NCBI RefSeq assembly: GCF_003986975.1
Contig: NZ_PIPO01000005.1
Coordinates: 124,001 to 188,000, forward strand
DNA from: Aliidiomarina soli
Lineage (GTDB): Bacteria; Pseudomonadota; Gammaproteobacteria; Enterobacterales; Alteromonadaceae
Direction of reading: 5' to 3'
Length of the DNA stretch: 64,000 bases
Both the position numbers and the translations under genes were made by a program. Below are positions 16,477 to 26,203 of this stretch, in pieces; position 1 is the first letter of the stretch; each line of letters opens with the position of its first letter. The notes under the pieces were generated by a model. That model worked only from the letters and a program-made list of their open reading frames with translations, was not told the origin of the DNA and searched no databases.

Positions 16477-18456
16477 TTAGCGGGCTGGATTGGTGTCGTC
16501 GCTCTGGGCGCTCTCGTCGGCATGACCGCCTTGGGGGGCGTCACCGGCTTCAGCGCTGGTCGCCTCGTTGGCTTCGGCATTACGCAGGTAGCCAGCGGCT
16601 TGGTCGTCTTCTTTCTGCGTCAGCTTAGGGTTGTTGCTGTCGCCTTCCTGGCCGCGTGAGACCTGATTGACACGCAAAATATTCTCCGCATGTTGCAGAT
16701 CCTTGGTGTTGGTGAAACCAGCGATATTTTCGCGGCCACGCAGGAAGTCACGGATCTCATCCACAATCATGTTCAGTTCGTCTTCGTTTTTATGCATCGA
16801 CATCACGTAGCGTGGCATCTCAACATTGTTCTGACCGCTGGTTGCGAAGGTACTGGTAGTAATTCGTGAGCTGACAATCCATGGCGTAATAGACGATTTA
16901 ACAATCACGTTTTCGCTGCGGGTGGAGTCGTGGATTGACATCCCGGTGGAAATCTTCGATTCCGAGAAAGTACCTTCAGTTTTCATGTACATCAGCAACG
17001 AGTTGAACTGAAGCTCGGCCCAGAAAACATGAGTGAAGCCTTCCAGTAAGCGGCCCATCATCGAGACCACTAAGAACGCAAACAGCATTGCCACCGTGGC
17101 GACCACCACGCCTGACGCCTGGCCAAGCCAACTGATCGCCTGAGACTCGCTCATTTGGCTCAAAGCCGGGGCGGAGGCACTGAAGAATTGATACAACTCG
17201 CTAATTTTCCCGGTTAAGAGTAGAAATAGCAGCGCGCCAGTCACAATCAGCACCTGCGCCAGGCCGGTTGAAAGCAGACGCACCAGCGAATGAACCGGTT
17301 GTGCTTCGTGCTTGGCAAAGGCTGGCTGGGTTTCAATCAGCAGCTCACCGGAGAAGTCTCCTTTGCCCTGGCTCTGTTCATTCAGCTTAGGGTCAAAGTT
17401 AATGTAGGTCCGGTTCGGAACCTCTTTGTAGCGGCGGTTCGCCAGCACGATGTTTTCAATGTTGATGAAAATCTCGTTCGGGTGCACCGACTCCTGCAGG
17501 TTTTCACGGTACTCGGCGACTTCAGTCGCGGTGTTGACCTGTTGAGCTCGTCCGTTGACCAACACCATGACCAGGCCGGTAATAATGACGGCTAAGCCAA
17601 GTAATAAGAACAGCATCGGCCAGGCGCTGAATAATTCAATGTTCTGCCCCATAAAGCTCAGCTCTGCCAGCGTCTGTGGCGAGTTGGTCTGCAAGTAGTG
17701 GTAGCCAAGACCAATCAGCACCGGAAAGATAATCGAGAAGGCAATGATCTTGGCAACGCTGGCCGCGTTTGCGCTCTGCAGCTGTTTGACCCGGTCCAGC
17801 TTGACGTTAATCGCCGCGTTGCGCCAGGTAGAAACCAGGTAAATAAGCAGCAATACCGAGAACGCAGGCAGAATAATATGCCCGGCGGTTCCGGCTAAGC
17901 CAGTGGTGGCAACAAAATAGGTTAAGCCAAAGGCGACGAAGGCAATAAGCGTGGTCACCACTGCCGATGCCACCTGCTGAACCACATTGCGGATCGGGTA
18001 GGGCATGAAAACCAGGCGTGGAAACACCGAGTGAACCAGGCGTCCCATCCAGCCTTCAGGTTCGCTGAAGGTCGAGTTCTTGCGCCCCATCAGCATCGAC
18101 TCAAGCGAACTCGCGGTGTACGCCAGCGAGCCTTGTTTGGCTTCAATATCGGCGTTTTCACGCTCACTCTTGGTCAGGTTCCGGGTCAGTGACGATGGCA
18201 CCGAACGGCCGACGAAGAACTTGAATAACTGCATCAGGCCGCTGCCACAACGGCGTAGCCCGGTAATCAGAAGTAAGAAACCGGCCGCGGCGTAGATCCA
18301 GGCAGAAATGAGTTGTTCAGCAATTAAAGAGGTCACCTGAAGCAGCGCATAAACGCCAAGTAAGGTAATCACCAGTCCCCCGACCAGGCGAATTGCCCCT
18401 TCCTTTTTAAACGGGTTGGTTATCCCCAGGCTCTGTGAGCCGAAATCGTAAGCCAT
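16477..18456 (-). CDS. Large multi-TM membrane protein of unknown function
   Basis: 659 residues with about nine hydrophobic segments in three groups (residues 20-85, 160-295, 395-480) separated by soluble loops. The last 180 residues are hydrophilic and include a dense acidic, Ala/Glu-rich tail (AEANEATSAEAGDAPQGGHA). No transporter or enzyme motif was recognised. It is transcribed away from DUF924 (convergent, 9 bases between stops). A membrane scaffold or channel is possible; function not assigned. Confidence 0.75.
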   Translation of the reverse strand: MAYDFGSQSLGITNPFKKEGAIRLVGGLVITLLGVYALLQVTSLIAEQLISAWIYAAAGFLLLITGLRRCGSGLMQLFKFFVGRSVPSSLTRNLTKSERENADIEAKQGSLAYTASSLESMLMGRKNSTFSEPEGWMGRLVHSVFPRLVFMPYPIRNVVQQVASAVVTTLIAFVAFGLTYFVATTGLAGTAGHIILPAFSVLLLIYLVSTWRNAAINVKLDRVKQLQSANAASVAKIIAFSIIFPVLIGLGYHYLQTNSPQTLAELSFMGQNIELFSAWPMLFLLLGLAVIITGLVMVLVNGRAQQVNTATEVAEYRENLQESVHPNEIFINIENIVLANRRYKEVPNRTYINFDPKLNEQSQGKGDFSGELLIETQPAFAKHEAQPVHSLVRLLSTGLAQVLIVTGALLFLLLTGKISELYQFFSASAPALSQMSESQAISWLGQASGVVVATVAMLFAFLVVSMMGRLLEGFTHVFWAELQFNSLLMYMKTEGTFSESKISTGMSIHDSTRSENVIVKSSITPWIVSSRITTSTFATSGQNNVEMPRYVMSMHKNEDELNMIVDEIRDFLRGRENIAGFTNTKDLQHAENILRVNQVSRGQEGDSNNPKLTQKEDDQAAGYLRNAEANEATSAEAGDAPQGGHADESAQSDDTNPAR

Positions 18457-18527
18457 ATTATTTCCCTGCTGTATGCATTGTTTTTATCTGGGGAAATGCT
18501 ACCACAGCACAGGATAAGCGCACATTA

Positions 18528-18559
18528 AAAAAGGGAAACCAGACACGGTTTCCCTTTTT
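18528..18559. terminator. Terminator after the DUF4382 gene
   Basis: Stem AAAAAGGGAAACC/GGTTTCCCTTTTT with a 6-base loop, symmetrical enough to work on both strands; it lies just beyond the DUF4382 gene stop. Confidence 0.85.
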
Positions 18560-18567
18560 GCCGAAGT

Positions 18568-19515
18568 TTAGTTGCCGACCACGACGTCCAGAGTCTGTCC
18601 TTCGTCAATGGTAACGTTTTGAGCATGGACAAAGGTTAGTGCTTCCTCGACATCCGGGTCGTCGCTGCTTTCACACGTCAGACCAAGAGTGTACTGGCCA
18701 GCTTCAATAAAGCCGATAGCAAAGGGGTAGCTTGTAGCGCCGTCGAAATACACAGCGGTGCTGGCATAGGCGGAGCGCTCATCACTGTTGTCGAACATGT
18801 CCGCGGTAGCCAGGTCATGACCCGGATACAGATAAACCCCGGCAACAGCCTGCTCGTTATCGCTTGGAGCGACCGAGCAATCGTGCTCAATTAACAACAT
18901 TTCGTCTAACTCGCCAGCGATGTGCCCGACCGCAGAGTCATCTACCAGACGCAGACCGCGAGGTTTAAGCAGGTAATTAGGCAGGCCCGGAGGCGCAACC
19001 AAAGCGCGGCGTAAATCAAACTCTAAGGTGTAGTTAAACGTTTGGTTTGCGGTTAAGGTCACACCGTCAAGGCGCAGTTGGTTGGATGGCACATCCAGTG
19101 CTTGTTTGCTTCCATCCGTCAGTTCGACATAACTTCCGGCACTGACAAAGTTGAGCCGTAATTGGCCATATTCGCCCGCTGGTACCTGTGCATTACTGAC
19201 CAGAGAATCTGCATTCGCGCCTTGTAACGTTAATAAATCAATTCCGACAGTGCCCGGAATTACGTTGCCTGTTTCATCCAGGCAAAGATCATTGGCCGGC
19301 ACCGCGGCGTCACTACTGCCGATATCGAACTCCTGTGGTGGCAGGCCGTTGCCAACCAATTCGACCCCATCGAAGCAGACCAGTACAGCATTGGCTGCAT
19401 CGACTGGCGCGTCACTCACTGCAAACGAGAATGTTGCAGTGTCGTCAGTGCTTGAGCTGTCACAGGCGGTTAATGCAAGAGCAAGTGAAGCGGCAATAAG
19501 ACAACGTTTTTTCAT
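18568..19515 (-). CDS. DUF4382 lipoprotein
   Basis: 315 residues. Lipobox LALTACDSSSTDDTA gives a lipidated Cys18. The DUF4382 domain follows: FSFAVSDAPVDAANAVLVCF, IDLLTLQGA, VPAGEYGQLRL and LKPRGLRLVD. The C-terminal 100 residues look like a beta-sandwich with two Cys that may pair. These proteins sit on the envelope; role unknown. The adjacent divergent gene encodes an outer-membrane barrel, so both may serve surface functions. Confidence 0.88.
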   Translation of the reverse strand: MKKRCLIAASLALALTACDSSSTDDTATFSFAVSDAPVDAANAVLVCFDGVELVGNGLPPQEFDIGSSDAAVPANDLCLDETGNVIPGTVGIDLLTLQGANADSLVSNAQVPAGEYGQLRLNFVSAGSYVELTDGSKQALDVPSNQLRLDGVTLTANQTFNYTLEFDLRRALVAPPGLPNYLLKPRGLRLVDDSAVGHIAGELDEMLLIEHDCSVAPSDNEQAVAGVYLYPGHDLATADMFDNSDERSAYASTAVYFDGATSYPFAIGFIEAGQYTLGLTCESSDDPDVEEALTFVHAQNVTIDEGQTLDVVVGN

Positions 19516-19670
19516 AGTAGAACCCCTTTGTATCCATCATTTATATATGTTGTAAATTGATAACGTGCTGGCGAAGGGTTTTATTCCCGCAGTCTTTGTT
19601 TTTTTAATGAGATCACTTATGTTGAACGCCCTTATGTTCATCCCTCGGATGTTAAACGCACCATGTTGAA

Positions 19671-20600
19671 ATGATTATGCGACTATCGTCACCATTTTAC
19701 TTATTCCTAGCGACACTGTTTATGGGCGCGCCAGTCTATGCGCAACAGGGCGAGGGAAAGCCAGAATTAAGTTATACAGGGTCTCTACAGACTAGTTACG
19801 AGCACCATAGCAACATCAGCGTGGTCGAACTTGATACCGCTATCAATGATAGTGACTCAGCGTTAGCACTCGATTTAAACCTCGATGCTAGCCTGCAACT
19901 AAACCAGCGAACCCGGGTGGATGCAGGGTATGGCTTAAGCGAACGTCAGTATACAGAGTACCCCAGCTATGATCTGCGGACTCATTTATTGTATGTCGAC
20001 GCCAGCCATGATGTTGCCAGTGTGACCATAGGGGCGAATCACTATTATGCCGATGCGCTGTTGGCACGCGAGGGCTTTATGTCGCTAAACCAAAGCTCAC
20101 TTTACGCGGCGCGACTGTTCGGTAATCAGTGGTATGTAAGAACGTCAGTGCTGCTTGCGCATAAACGGTTTGATGAACTAGCTGAACGCAGTGCAGATGC
20201 AACCGGTGTAATGGGTAATCTGTTCTGGTTCTCCAACGACGCTCAGCGTTTTGTTAGCCTGGGTCTGAGCCTGAACGATGAAGATGCGGTAGAAGACGAA
20301 TTTAGTTATTCAGGTTGGGCATTGCGGCTCGGTGTTTCGCAGCGTATGACACTGTGGCAACGCGACGCTCGGTTGCAATTAAACGCGCGCTGGGTGGAAC
20401 GCGACTACCAAGCAGAAAGTAGCTGGATAGAAGTCGTCAGAGAGGATACCCAACTGCTGGCAGAGGCACAGTTTAGTGTCGCACTTTTTGATTGGTTGTC
20501 AGCTGTGACTCAGTTAGAACGAGGCCGTTATCGCTCGACACTGCCAACAGCTGACTACGCAGAGACCCGCTTGGCAGTGGGTATGCGGGCTAGTTTCTAG
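19671..20600 (+). CDS. Outer-membrane beta-barrel protein
   Basis: 309 residues. Signal peptide ends at VYAQQ (about residue 25). The rest is a run of alternating amphipathic strands rich in Tyr, Ser and Asn, ending in RLAVGMRASF with the terminal Phe recognised by the Bam machinery. Architecture resembles the barrel half of surface lipoprotein assembly modifiers, but the TPR half is missing. No enzyme motif. It converges with the subtilase gene, overlapping its 3' end by 11 bases. Confidence 0.75.
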   Translation: MIMRLSSPFYLFLATLFMGAPVYAQQGEGKPELSYTGSLQTSYEHHSNISVVELDTAINDSDSALALDLNLDASLQLNQRTRVDAGYGLSERQYTEYPSYDLRTHLLYVDASHDVASVTIGANHYYADALLAREGFMSLNQSSLYAARLFGNQWYVRTSVLLAHKRFDELAERSADATGVMGNLFWFSNDAQRFVSLGLSLNDEDAVEDEFSYSGWALRLGVSQRMTLWQRDARLQLNARWVERDYQAESSWIEVVREDTQLLAEAQFSVALFDWLSAVTQLERGRYRSTLPTADYAETRLAVGMRASF

Positions 20601-22080
20601 GGTTGTCTGAGGAAGGCAAAGAAGACGGATGAAGCAGACCTGAGCCAACTATCGTGCTGTGTTCACCTGCATTCAAGCTAAAGGCTTTATCGATCAGCGC
20701 TGCGCGAGTTCGTGCTGGCGTGTGCTGCTGATTGCAGGCTGCAAACGCGGTTACCACAGGGGTGGCAAGTGAGGTCCCGGATTGCAATTGCCACTGGCCC
20801 TCTGCCGTGGGTAAGTCAATATTAACCCCCAGTGCACTGAAATCGAGATGAGAGCCTTGCACCGCCCAGGGGTAAACGCGACCACTGCGATCGATGGCCG
20901 TTACCGCAATCACATCAGGGTACGCTGCCGGATACTGGGGCGGCGCGTGCGGCCCCTGGTTACCCACTGCTGCAACCAGTGTGGTTCCATTGGCAGTCAG
21001 TTGCCTGACGGCCAGCTCCAGCAAGTTATTAGGCGGGCCGGCCAGACTTAAATTAATTACGCTAACCCCGCTTTCACTGAGCCAGTTTAGGCCAGTTAGC
21101 AAGTCAGTAATCCGGCTGCCCTGGTGGGTGCTCGCCTGTTGATAGAAAACTGCAGCCTGATATATATGAGCGTTGGGCAATAATGGTGCTAACCGATTCT
21201 CGGCATACCCTGTTAACAGGCCACTGACGGCGGTGCCATGTGAACTTGAAGCGATGCCATCTGAGTCGAGAAAAAGCTGCTGGTGGATACGTTTTTCAGT
21301 CATCGCTCGTTGGAAGATGGGATGACTGTCATCGGCCTGAGTATCGATAACGCCGACTTTAACCGGCAGATCACAGACTTCGGAAAGCGGCCTCGACAGT
21401 GCATCAGCCGCATCGTCACCGAAAAACCGAGAGCGTTGGGACTGGGAACTTTGCAACTGCGTACTTTGCAACTGATAGACGTGTTGCCGATCCAGCCGTG
21501 CCTGTAAAGGCTCTGGCAACATTGCTTCAAGCGCTGACTGGCTATCGAGATTCGTTGGTACGCGCAGAGTAAGTAATTGCTGATTGAGGCTACCCAGTAG
21601 TTGGCGGGACTGAACATAATCTAACAATGGGTTGTTAGTCCCTTCGAGGGCCTCAAATTCTTGTTCAGTGGTTAGTAACACCCATTCCTGCTGAACAATT
21701 CGCACAAAAGGTTCAATTTCTATTTCCTGAAAGCGGATCTGTCCGCGATTATCACGCACCTCTAGCTGCGTGGGTAACCTTGGTTGACGGATCTGCTGAC
21801 CGGGCGCATGAGCAAGTCCCTGCAGGCGCTGTTCCATAGCCTCGAGAACCCTGCTTTGGGCCTGTTGTGCGACATCGGGCAATTGCCGTTCGACACGTTC
21901 AGCACGCCGAATGGCCTGTTCGGCACGCCGCTCCATCGCTCGTTCGGCCTGTTCATTCGGTGGCCGCGGGCGCTCAGGACGTTGCTGAGCAACAACGGCT
22001 GGGGTACTGAGTAGCACAGCCAGCATGAACACCAGACAAGAAGTCAATGTAGCGTATGATGCGGCGCGGCTTTTAACCAT
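20590..22080 (-). CDS. Secreted S8 (subtilisin-like) serine peptidase
   Basis: 496 residues. A signal peptide (residues 1-31) is followed by a long Arg/Glu/Gln-rich helical propeptide region (33-90) and a second pro-region. The catalytic domain starts near 238: Asp246 in VGVIDTQADD, His281 in SSHGTAVSG, oxyanion Asn374 in AAVGNQGPH and Ser437 in LQSGTSLATP. All triad residues are intact. It is divergent from the ECF sigma factor gene, sharing a 137-base promoter region, so it may be a target of that sigma factor. Confidence 0.93.
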   Translation of the reverse strand: MVKSRAASYATLTSCLVFMLAVLLSTPAVVAQQRPERPRPPNEQAERAMERRAEQAIRRAERVERQLPDVAQQAQSRVLEAMEQRLQGLAHAPGQQIRQPRLPTQLEVRDNRGQIRFQEIEIEPFVRIVQQEWVLLTTEQEFEALEGTNNPLLDYVQSRQLLGSLNQQLLTLRVPTNLDSQSALEAMLPEPLQARLDRQHVYQLQSTQLQSSQSQRSRFFGDDAADALSRPLSEVCDLPVKVGVIDTQADDSHPIFQRAMTEKRIHQQLFLDSDGIASSSHGTAVSGLLTGYAENRLAPLLPNAHIYQAAVFYQQASTHQGSRITDLLTGLNWLSESGVSVINLSLAGPPNNLLELAVRQLTANGTTLVAAVGNQGPHAPPQYPAAYPDVIAVTAIDRSGRVYPWAVQGSHLDFSALGVNIDLPTAEGQWQLQSGTSLATPVVTAFAACNQQHTPARTRAALIDKAFSLNAGEHSTIVGSGLLHPSSLPSSDNPRN

Positions 22081-22217
22081 GGAACCAGCTCCTGAATAAA
22101 GTTATCTTTTGTTTGTGCTAACGTCTGAGCATACAGAATTATTCCTCTATGACGGAATAAACTGATGTGAGTATACGTTACCCATAGAGCAACAACTTGG
22201 AAAGGACTACTAGCAAG

Positions 22218-22754
22218 ATGGCGCTACAAACAGAGTTGCTCAGTTTAATTCCAGCATTGCGGCGGTTCGCTTTTTCGTTAACTAATTCGCACGCTGACGC
22301 AGATGATCTGGTGCAGAATACCCTGGAACGAGTTTTAAAAGCGCCAGCGCCTGAGAACGTCGCACTGATTCGCTGGGCATTTCGCATTTGCCGTAATGTT
22401 TGGATTGACGAGTACCGTGCGCGAAAAGCACGGCAGCGCGCCGCCGAATTGCCGGAATCACTGACGGAATTACAGCAAAGGCATACCACCGATGGTGAGC
22501 AAGAGCTGGCGGTAAGGCTGGATAGCGTAGGCAAAGCGATGCAAAAGCTACCGCCTGAGCAGCATGAAGTATTGAGTCTGGTAGCGGTACAGGGATGCAG
22601 CTACAAAGAAGCGGCGCAAACCCTGGATATTCCCGTCGGCACAGTAATGAGTCGACTGGCCAGAGCGCGCGCGGCACTGGTTGTTTTGTTGGCGGATGAA
22701 AATGGGCCGTTACAAACATTGCAGCAGGTAACGACTTACAAAGGGGTACATTAA
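22218..22754 (+). CDS. ECF-type RNA polymerase sigma factor
   Basis: 178 residues from ATG 22218. Region 2 has the core-binding block HADADDLVQNTLERVL and IRWAFRICRNVWIDEYRARK; region 4 is LPPEQHEVLSLVAVQGCSYKEAAQTLDIP followed by VGTVMSRLARAR. No C-terminal extension. It is immediately followed by its anti-sigma factor (stop TAA then GTG). The pair lies head to head with a secreted protease, a common layout for envelope-stress control. Confidence 0.93.
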   Translation: MALQTELLSLIPALRRFAFSLTNSHADADDLVQNTLERVLKAPAPENVALIRWAFRICRNVWIDEYRARKARQRAAELPESLTELQQRHTTDGEQELAVRLDSVGKAMQKLPPEQHEVLSLVAVQGCSYKEAAQTLDIPVGTVMSRLARARAALVVLLADENGPLQTLQQVTTYKGVH

Positions 22755-23447
22755 GTGAAGCATATCTCAGACGAAAAACTGTCGGCGTTTATTGATCAGG
22801 CCCTGTCGCCCGCCGAAATGGATGCTGTGCGTGAAGCCATCGCGGAGGATGAAGCCATCAGCGAACGATTGGCCGAACTGATGTATGTCGATGAGCAGGT
22901 GAAGGCGCATGCGCGACAAATCGAGGGCAGTGCTATGTCTGAACGGCTTCTTAAAGCAGGAGCAGGGCACCAGCCAGCAGCCACACAAGGCGAGGTTGTT
23001 CAGTTCAGAAAACGTTGGGCAATACCTTTGTCAGCGGTTGCCAGCGTAGTCTGTGTGGCTGTGTTGGTGGTTTTTATTCTGGGTCGTCAGCAGAGCGACT
23101 GGGAGTATACGGTAGAGCAACTAGCAACGGCGGAAAGCGGAGAAATGGTCGAAATGGAGAATGGTCAGGTCTTCATGAGCCATTTTAGTTTCTTTACCGG
23201 CGATGGGGCTTTTTGCCGTGCTTATCATGTCGGAGATGAGCAAATCACTGAAGGCCTTGCCTGCCGGCACGACGGCGAAGGCTGGTTAACTATGCATGAG
23301 TTTGAACGCATCAGAGCAGGCGAGGGCGATTATTCATTGGCGACAGGTGACATCAGCATTCAGCAGCGCATGCGTGAGCTGGGCGCCGGGCCGACCTTAT
23401 CGCTTGAAGAAGAGCGTAATGCTTTGCGCCAATTGCAGGCAGATTAG
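22755..23447 (+). CDS. Membrane anti-sigma factor
   Basis: 230 residues with a GTG start directly after the sigma factor stop. The N-terminal part (ISDEKLSAFIDQALSPAEMD) matches the cytoplasmic helical sigma-binding region seen in anti-ECF factors, without the HxxxCxxC zinc motif. One TM helix (residues 91-112, IPLSAVASVVCVAVLVVFIL) separates it from a periplasmic domain of about 115 residues that could sense the signal. Confidence 0.82.
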   Translation: MKHISDEKLSAFIDQALSPAEMDAVREAIAEDEAISERLAELMYVDEQVKAHARQIEGSAMSERLLKAGAGHQPAATQGEVVQFRKRWAIPLSAVASVVCVAVLVVFILGRQQSDWEYTVEQLATAESGEMVEMENGQVFMSHFSFFTGDGAFCRAYHVGDEQITEGLACRHDGEGWLTMHEFERIRAGEGDYSLATGDISIQQRMRELGAGPTLSLEEERNALRQLQAD

Positions 23448-23451
23448 TGCG

Positions 23452-24357
23452 TTAGTCGCTGCCCGGGTAAGGCACAAAGTCGTCTTCGTCGCCGGGCACC
23501 TTAGCAAAGCGTCCGGCTTTCCAGTCCTCGCGGGCCTGTTTTAAACGCTGGGTGCTGGAGGCTGCGAAATTCCAGTCCAGGTAACGTTTGCCGACCGAGC
23601 TGCCACCGAGCATAACCAAATGGCAATCGTCGCTGCACTGAAGTGACAATCCGCGGCGGGATAATACCACCAGTTGATTGGGCTGGACTTGCTGGGTACC
23701 AATGTTGGCCGCGCCGCTAAGCAGGTAAACCCCGACTTCGTCGTACTCCGGCAACTGAATGCTATCACCGGCTGACAATCGTGCTTCGGCAAACAAGGTT
23801 GGGTTAAAGGTTTTAACCGGTGAACGCAGCCCGTTGACCTCGCCGATAAGTACCTTGATACCCTCGTCGCTGGGGAGTTCATCGGCACTGTAGTGGTGGA
23901 ACTCAGGAGCACATTGTTCCTCGGCGTCGGGCAATGCAAGCCACAGTTGAAGGCCATGCATACTGTGAGCCTGTTCTGTCAGCTCAGCCGGTTCCCGCTC
24001 TGAATGAACAATGCCGGAGCCCGCTACCATCAGATTGATCGCCCCCGGGGTAATCACCAGCTCACTGCCGAGGGAGTCGCGGTGCAGGATCTGACCATCA
24101 AACAAATAGGTAACCGTAGCCAGACCAATATGCGGATGCGGCGGCACGTTGACACCATGGCCCGGCTGGAAATCGGCTGGCCCCATGTGGTCGATAAAGA
24201 TCCACGGCCCCAGACTACGTTGCTCGCGGGTTGGAATGGAACGGCGCACCACAAAGCCGCCCAGCTCAGTTTCCCGCGGCGTGATAACACGCCGCACTTC
24301 ATCACTTCCAGACTGTGTGTCACAGGGTTGTTCAGCAGTTCGGGCCATATTGGTCAT
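23452..24357 (-). CDS. Pirin family protein
   Basis: 301 residues, a double cupin. The N-terminal metal-binding set is in GPADFQPGHGVNVPPHPHIGLATVTYLFDG (His, His, His) and HSEREPAE. This fits bacterial pirins that act as quercetin dioxygenase-like or regulatory proteins in the cytoplasm. ATG 24348 is an alternative start. It converges with the anti-sigma gene (4 bases between stops) and follows the trypsin-like gene. Confidence 0.92.
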   Translation of the reverse strand: MTNMARTAEQPCDTQSGSDEVRRVITPRETELGGFVVRRSIPTREQRSLGPWIFIDHMGPADFQPGHGVNVPPHPHIGLATVTYLFDGQILHRDSLGSELVITPGAINLMVAGSGIVHSEREPAELTEQAHSMHGLQLWLALPDAEEQCAPEFHHYSADELPSDEGIKVLIGEVNGLRSPVKTFNPTLFAEARLSAGDSIQLPEYDEVGVYLLSGAANIGTQQVQPNQLVVLSRRGLSLQCSDDCHLVMLGGSSVGKRYLDWNFAASSTQRLKQAREDWKAGRFAKVPGDEDDFVPYPGSD

Positions 24358-24366
24358 GGGGACTCC

Positions 24367-26025
24367 TTAAGGGACCTCTACACTCATCTCGGTAAAGTGT
24401 AGTTTGCCGCTAATGTAATTGCCCTGACGATAGCTGCCAATCCAAATATCATAGCGACCTTCGCCACTGGTGGCGAGGTCAAGCATTGGGTTCAGGGTGG
24501 AGCCATGGGCATCGTCATTGCAGTGCCAGCTACCGTCCGGTGTATTAATAACGATGGTGGCATCTTCTATTGGGTTGTCTGCAACGAAGTAAGCTTTCAG
24601 TCCTGCAGTAGAGCCGCTGAAATGCATACGGACGTCAGGGTTGGCAGCGGCGAACCCGGTGCAGCCAGAGCCGTCGATGGTCTCGCTGATATCGACATTA
24701 CCGCCTGCAACCACCTCAATACTGTGCGGATCGGGGAGAAAAAAAGCGCTTAATTGATGGGTTCCGTATAAAGGGTCACCATTTAAGTTGAATGCGCCAC
24801 TGGCCTCTGCTGTGGTTGTTTCTACACCTGCGGAATAGGCGGTAACGTTGCCGCTAAAAAAGTCACTTGGCTGATAGCCACCGACCCATACCTGGTAGTC
24901 GCCCGGCTGAGCCTGCTCAAGATAAAGTCCCGGATTCAAATTCCCCGCTTCGCGATCATCGTTGCAGTGCCAGCTATTATCAGGTGCCCGCACAACCATG
25001 GTCGCGTCTTTGGTGCTTTCGCTGGCATTAAACTCGATAGTCAGGCGTTCCGTGACTTCACGAAGAGTTAAAGTGGCGTCCGGGTTTTCTGCCGCATACC
25101 CAGTGCATAGCTCGCCGAGGTAACTGGCACTGCGGCTGCCCCCTGCGGTCAACGGTAAATTCAGTTGTGAACCGGCAAGAGTGTGTTGGCCATAGGTCGG
25201 CTCACCTTCCGGATTGAGGTGGTCGTCTGGGTTGTAGTAGTCATCCCAGCTGGTTAGTAAGTCATCGCTTTGCATAACCGCGAAGGCCAGTGGAATCGAA
25301 AGAATACTGCCAAGCCGCCCACCTGTGCGCTCTTCCATTGCGACCATGGTTGGGATGCCAATCACGCGGCCATCATTGGTTAATGCAATACCACCGCTGT
25401 TACCGGGCGACATTTCCGCGTTGGTCCGATACCAAGCAACCATGCGTTTTTGATTAAAATCAGTCATCTGCACAGAAGAAACGATACCAGCGGTGTAAAC
25501 CAGCTCGTCACCAGCTAACCCTGGGTAGCCAAGCAAGGCGAGTGGTGTTCCGCGACTCAGTACGTCGTCGGCATCAATAAATTCGAGTTGTGGTAACTGA
25601 TATTCCCAGGGGTTATCGCTAGTATTCAGCTGCTCTGCGGTGACCGTGCGGCCCTCTATATCTTCGTTGACTTCGTAAACCGCGAGGTCGTATTCAGCTG
25701 AAAATACTCGTAGTTCACCCCTGAATGTCGGTACCGCAGGTTCGTGCACATCTTTAAGAATAGCGATTTCTACACTGTCGTGGCCTTCGGTGACATGGCG
25801 GTTGGTGAACACCATCAGACGGCCCTGGTAAACCACCATGCTGCCTGAACCGGTCGAGTTTGGAGTGCGGATCTGAACCACCGCTTTTGACAGCGCGTTA
25901 ATGTCTTGCTCGCTCTCCGGTGCAGCCAGAACCGGCGTTTTTGACGCAGGACTGGATTGTGCATACGCCGATGTCGTATAAAAGCAGACAAAAGTGGCGA
26001 AAAGAGCGCTGAGATAGATATATCG
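24367..26025 (-). CDS. Secreted trypsin-like serine protease with duplicated C-terminal module
   Basis: 552 residues from ATG 26025, chosen because it starts a typical signal peptide (MRYIYLSALFATFVCFYTTS, cleavage near AYAQ). The protease domain is intact: His78 in VFTNRHVTEG, Asp114 in AEYDLAVYEV, Ser211 in MSPGNSGGIAL. Two homologous modules of about 100 residues follow, each with C-TG-AAENPD/AAANPD, a SWHCNDD block and an IWIG/VWVGGY ending. Those modules may be stalk or binding domains. It is the last core gene before the CDI island. Confidence 0.9.
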   Translation of the reverse strand, partial: RYIYLSALFATFVCFYTTSAYAQSSPASKTPVLAAPESEQDINALSKAVVQIRTPNSTGSGSMVVYQGRLMVFTNRHVTEGHDSVEIAILKDVHEPAVPTFRGELRVFSAEYDLAVYEVNEDIEGRTVTAEQLNTSDNPWEYQLPQLEFIDADDVLSRGTPLALLGYPGLAGDELVYTAGIVSSVQMTDFNQKRMVAWYRTNAEMSPGNSGGIALTNDGRVIGIPTMVAMEERTGGRLGSILSIPLAFAVMQSDDLLTSWDDYYNPDDHLNPEGEPTYGQHTLAGSQLNLPLTAGGSRSASYLGELCTGYAAENPDATLTLREVTERLTIEFNASESTKDATMVVRAPDNSWHCNDDREAGNLNPGLYLEQAQPGDYQVWVGGYQPSDFFSGNVTAYSAGVETTTAEASGAFNLNGDPLYGTHQLSAFFLPDPHSIEVVAGGNVDISETIDGSGCTGFAAANPDVRMHFSGSTAGLKAYFVADNPIEDATIVINTPDGSWHCNDDAHGSTLNPMLDLATSGEGRYDIWIGSYRQGNYISGKLHFTEMSVEVP

Positions 26026-26203
26026 CATAAATAAACTTGGCAGGTGTAATGATAAGGTAAATGTACCGGATAACAGCCTTATAGCCAATAGCGAATCGGT
26101 TTGTAAGACTCAAGTCGAACGCCTGGATGATAGCAAGGTAACGGCGCTGCGCACTATGCTGTGGTGGATAGAGAGAGCATGTGCTTCAACTCAAGGATAA
26201 ATC

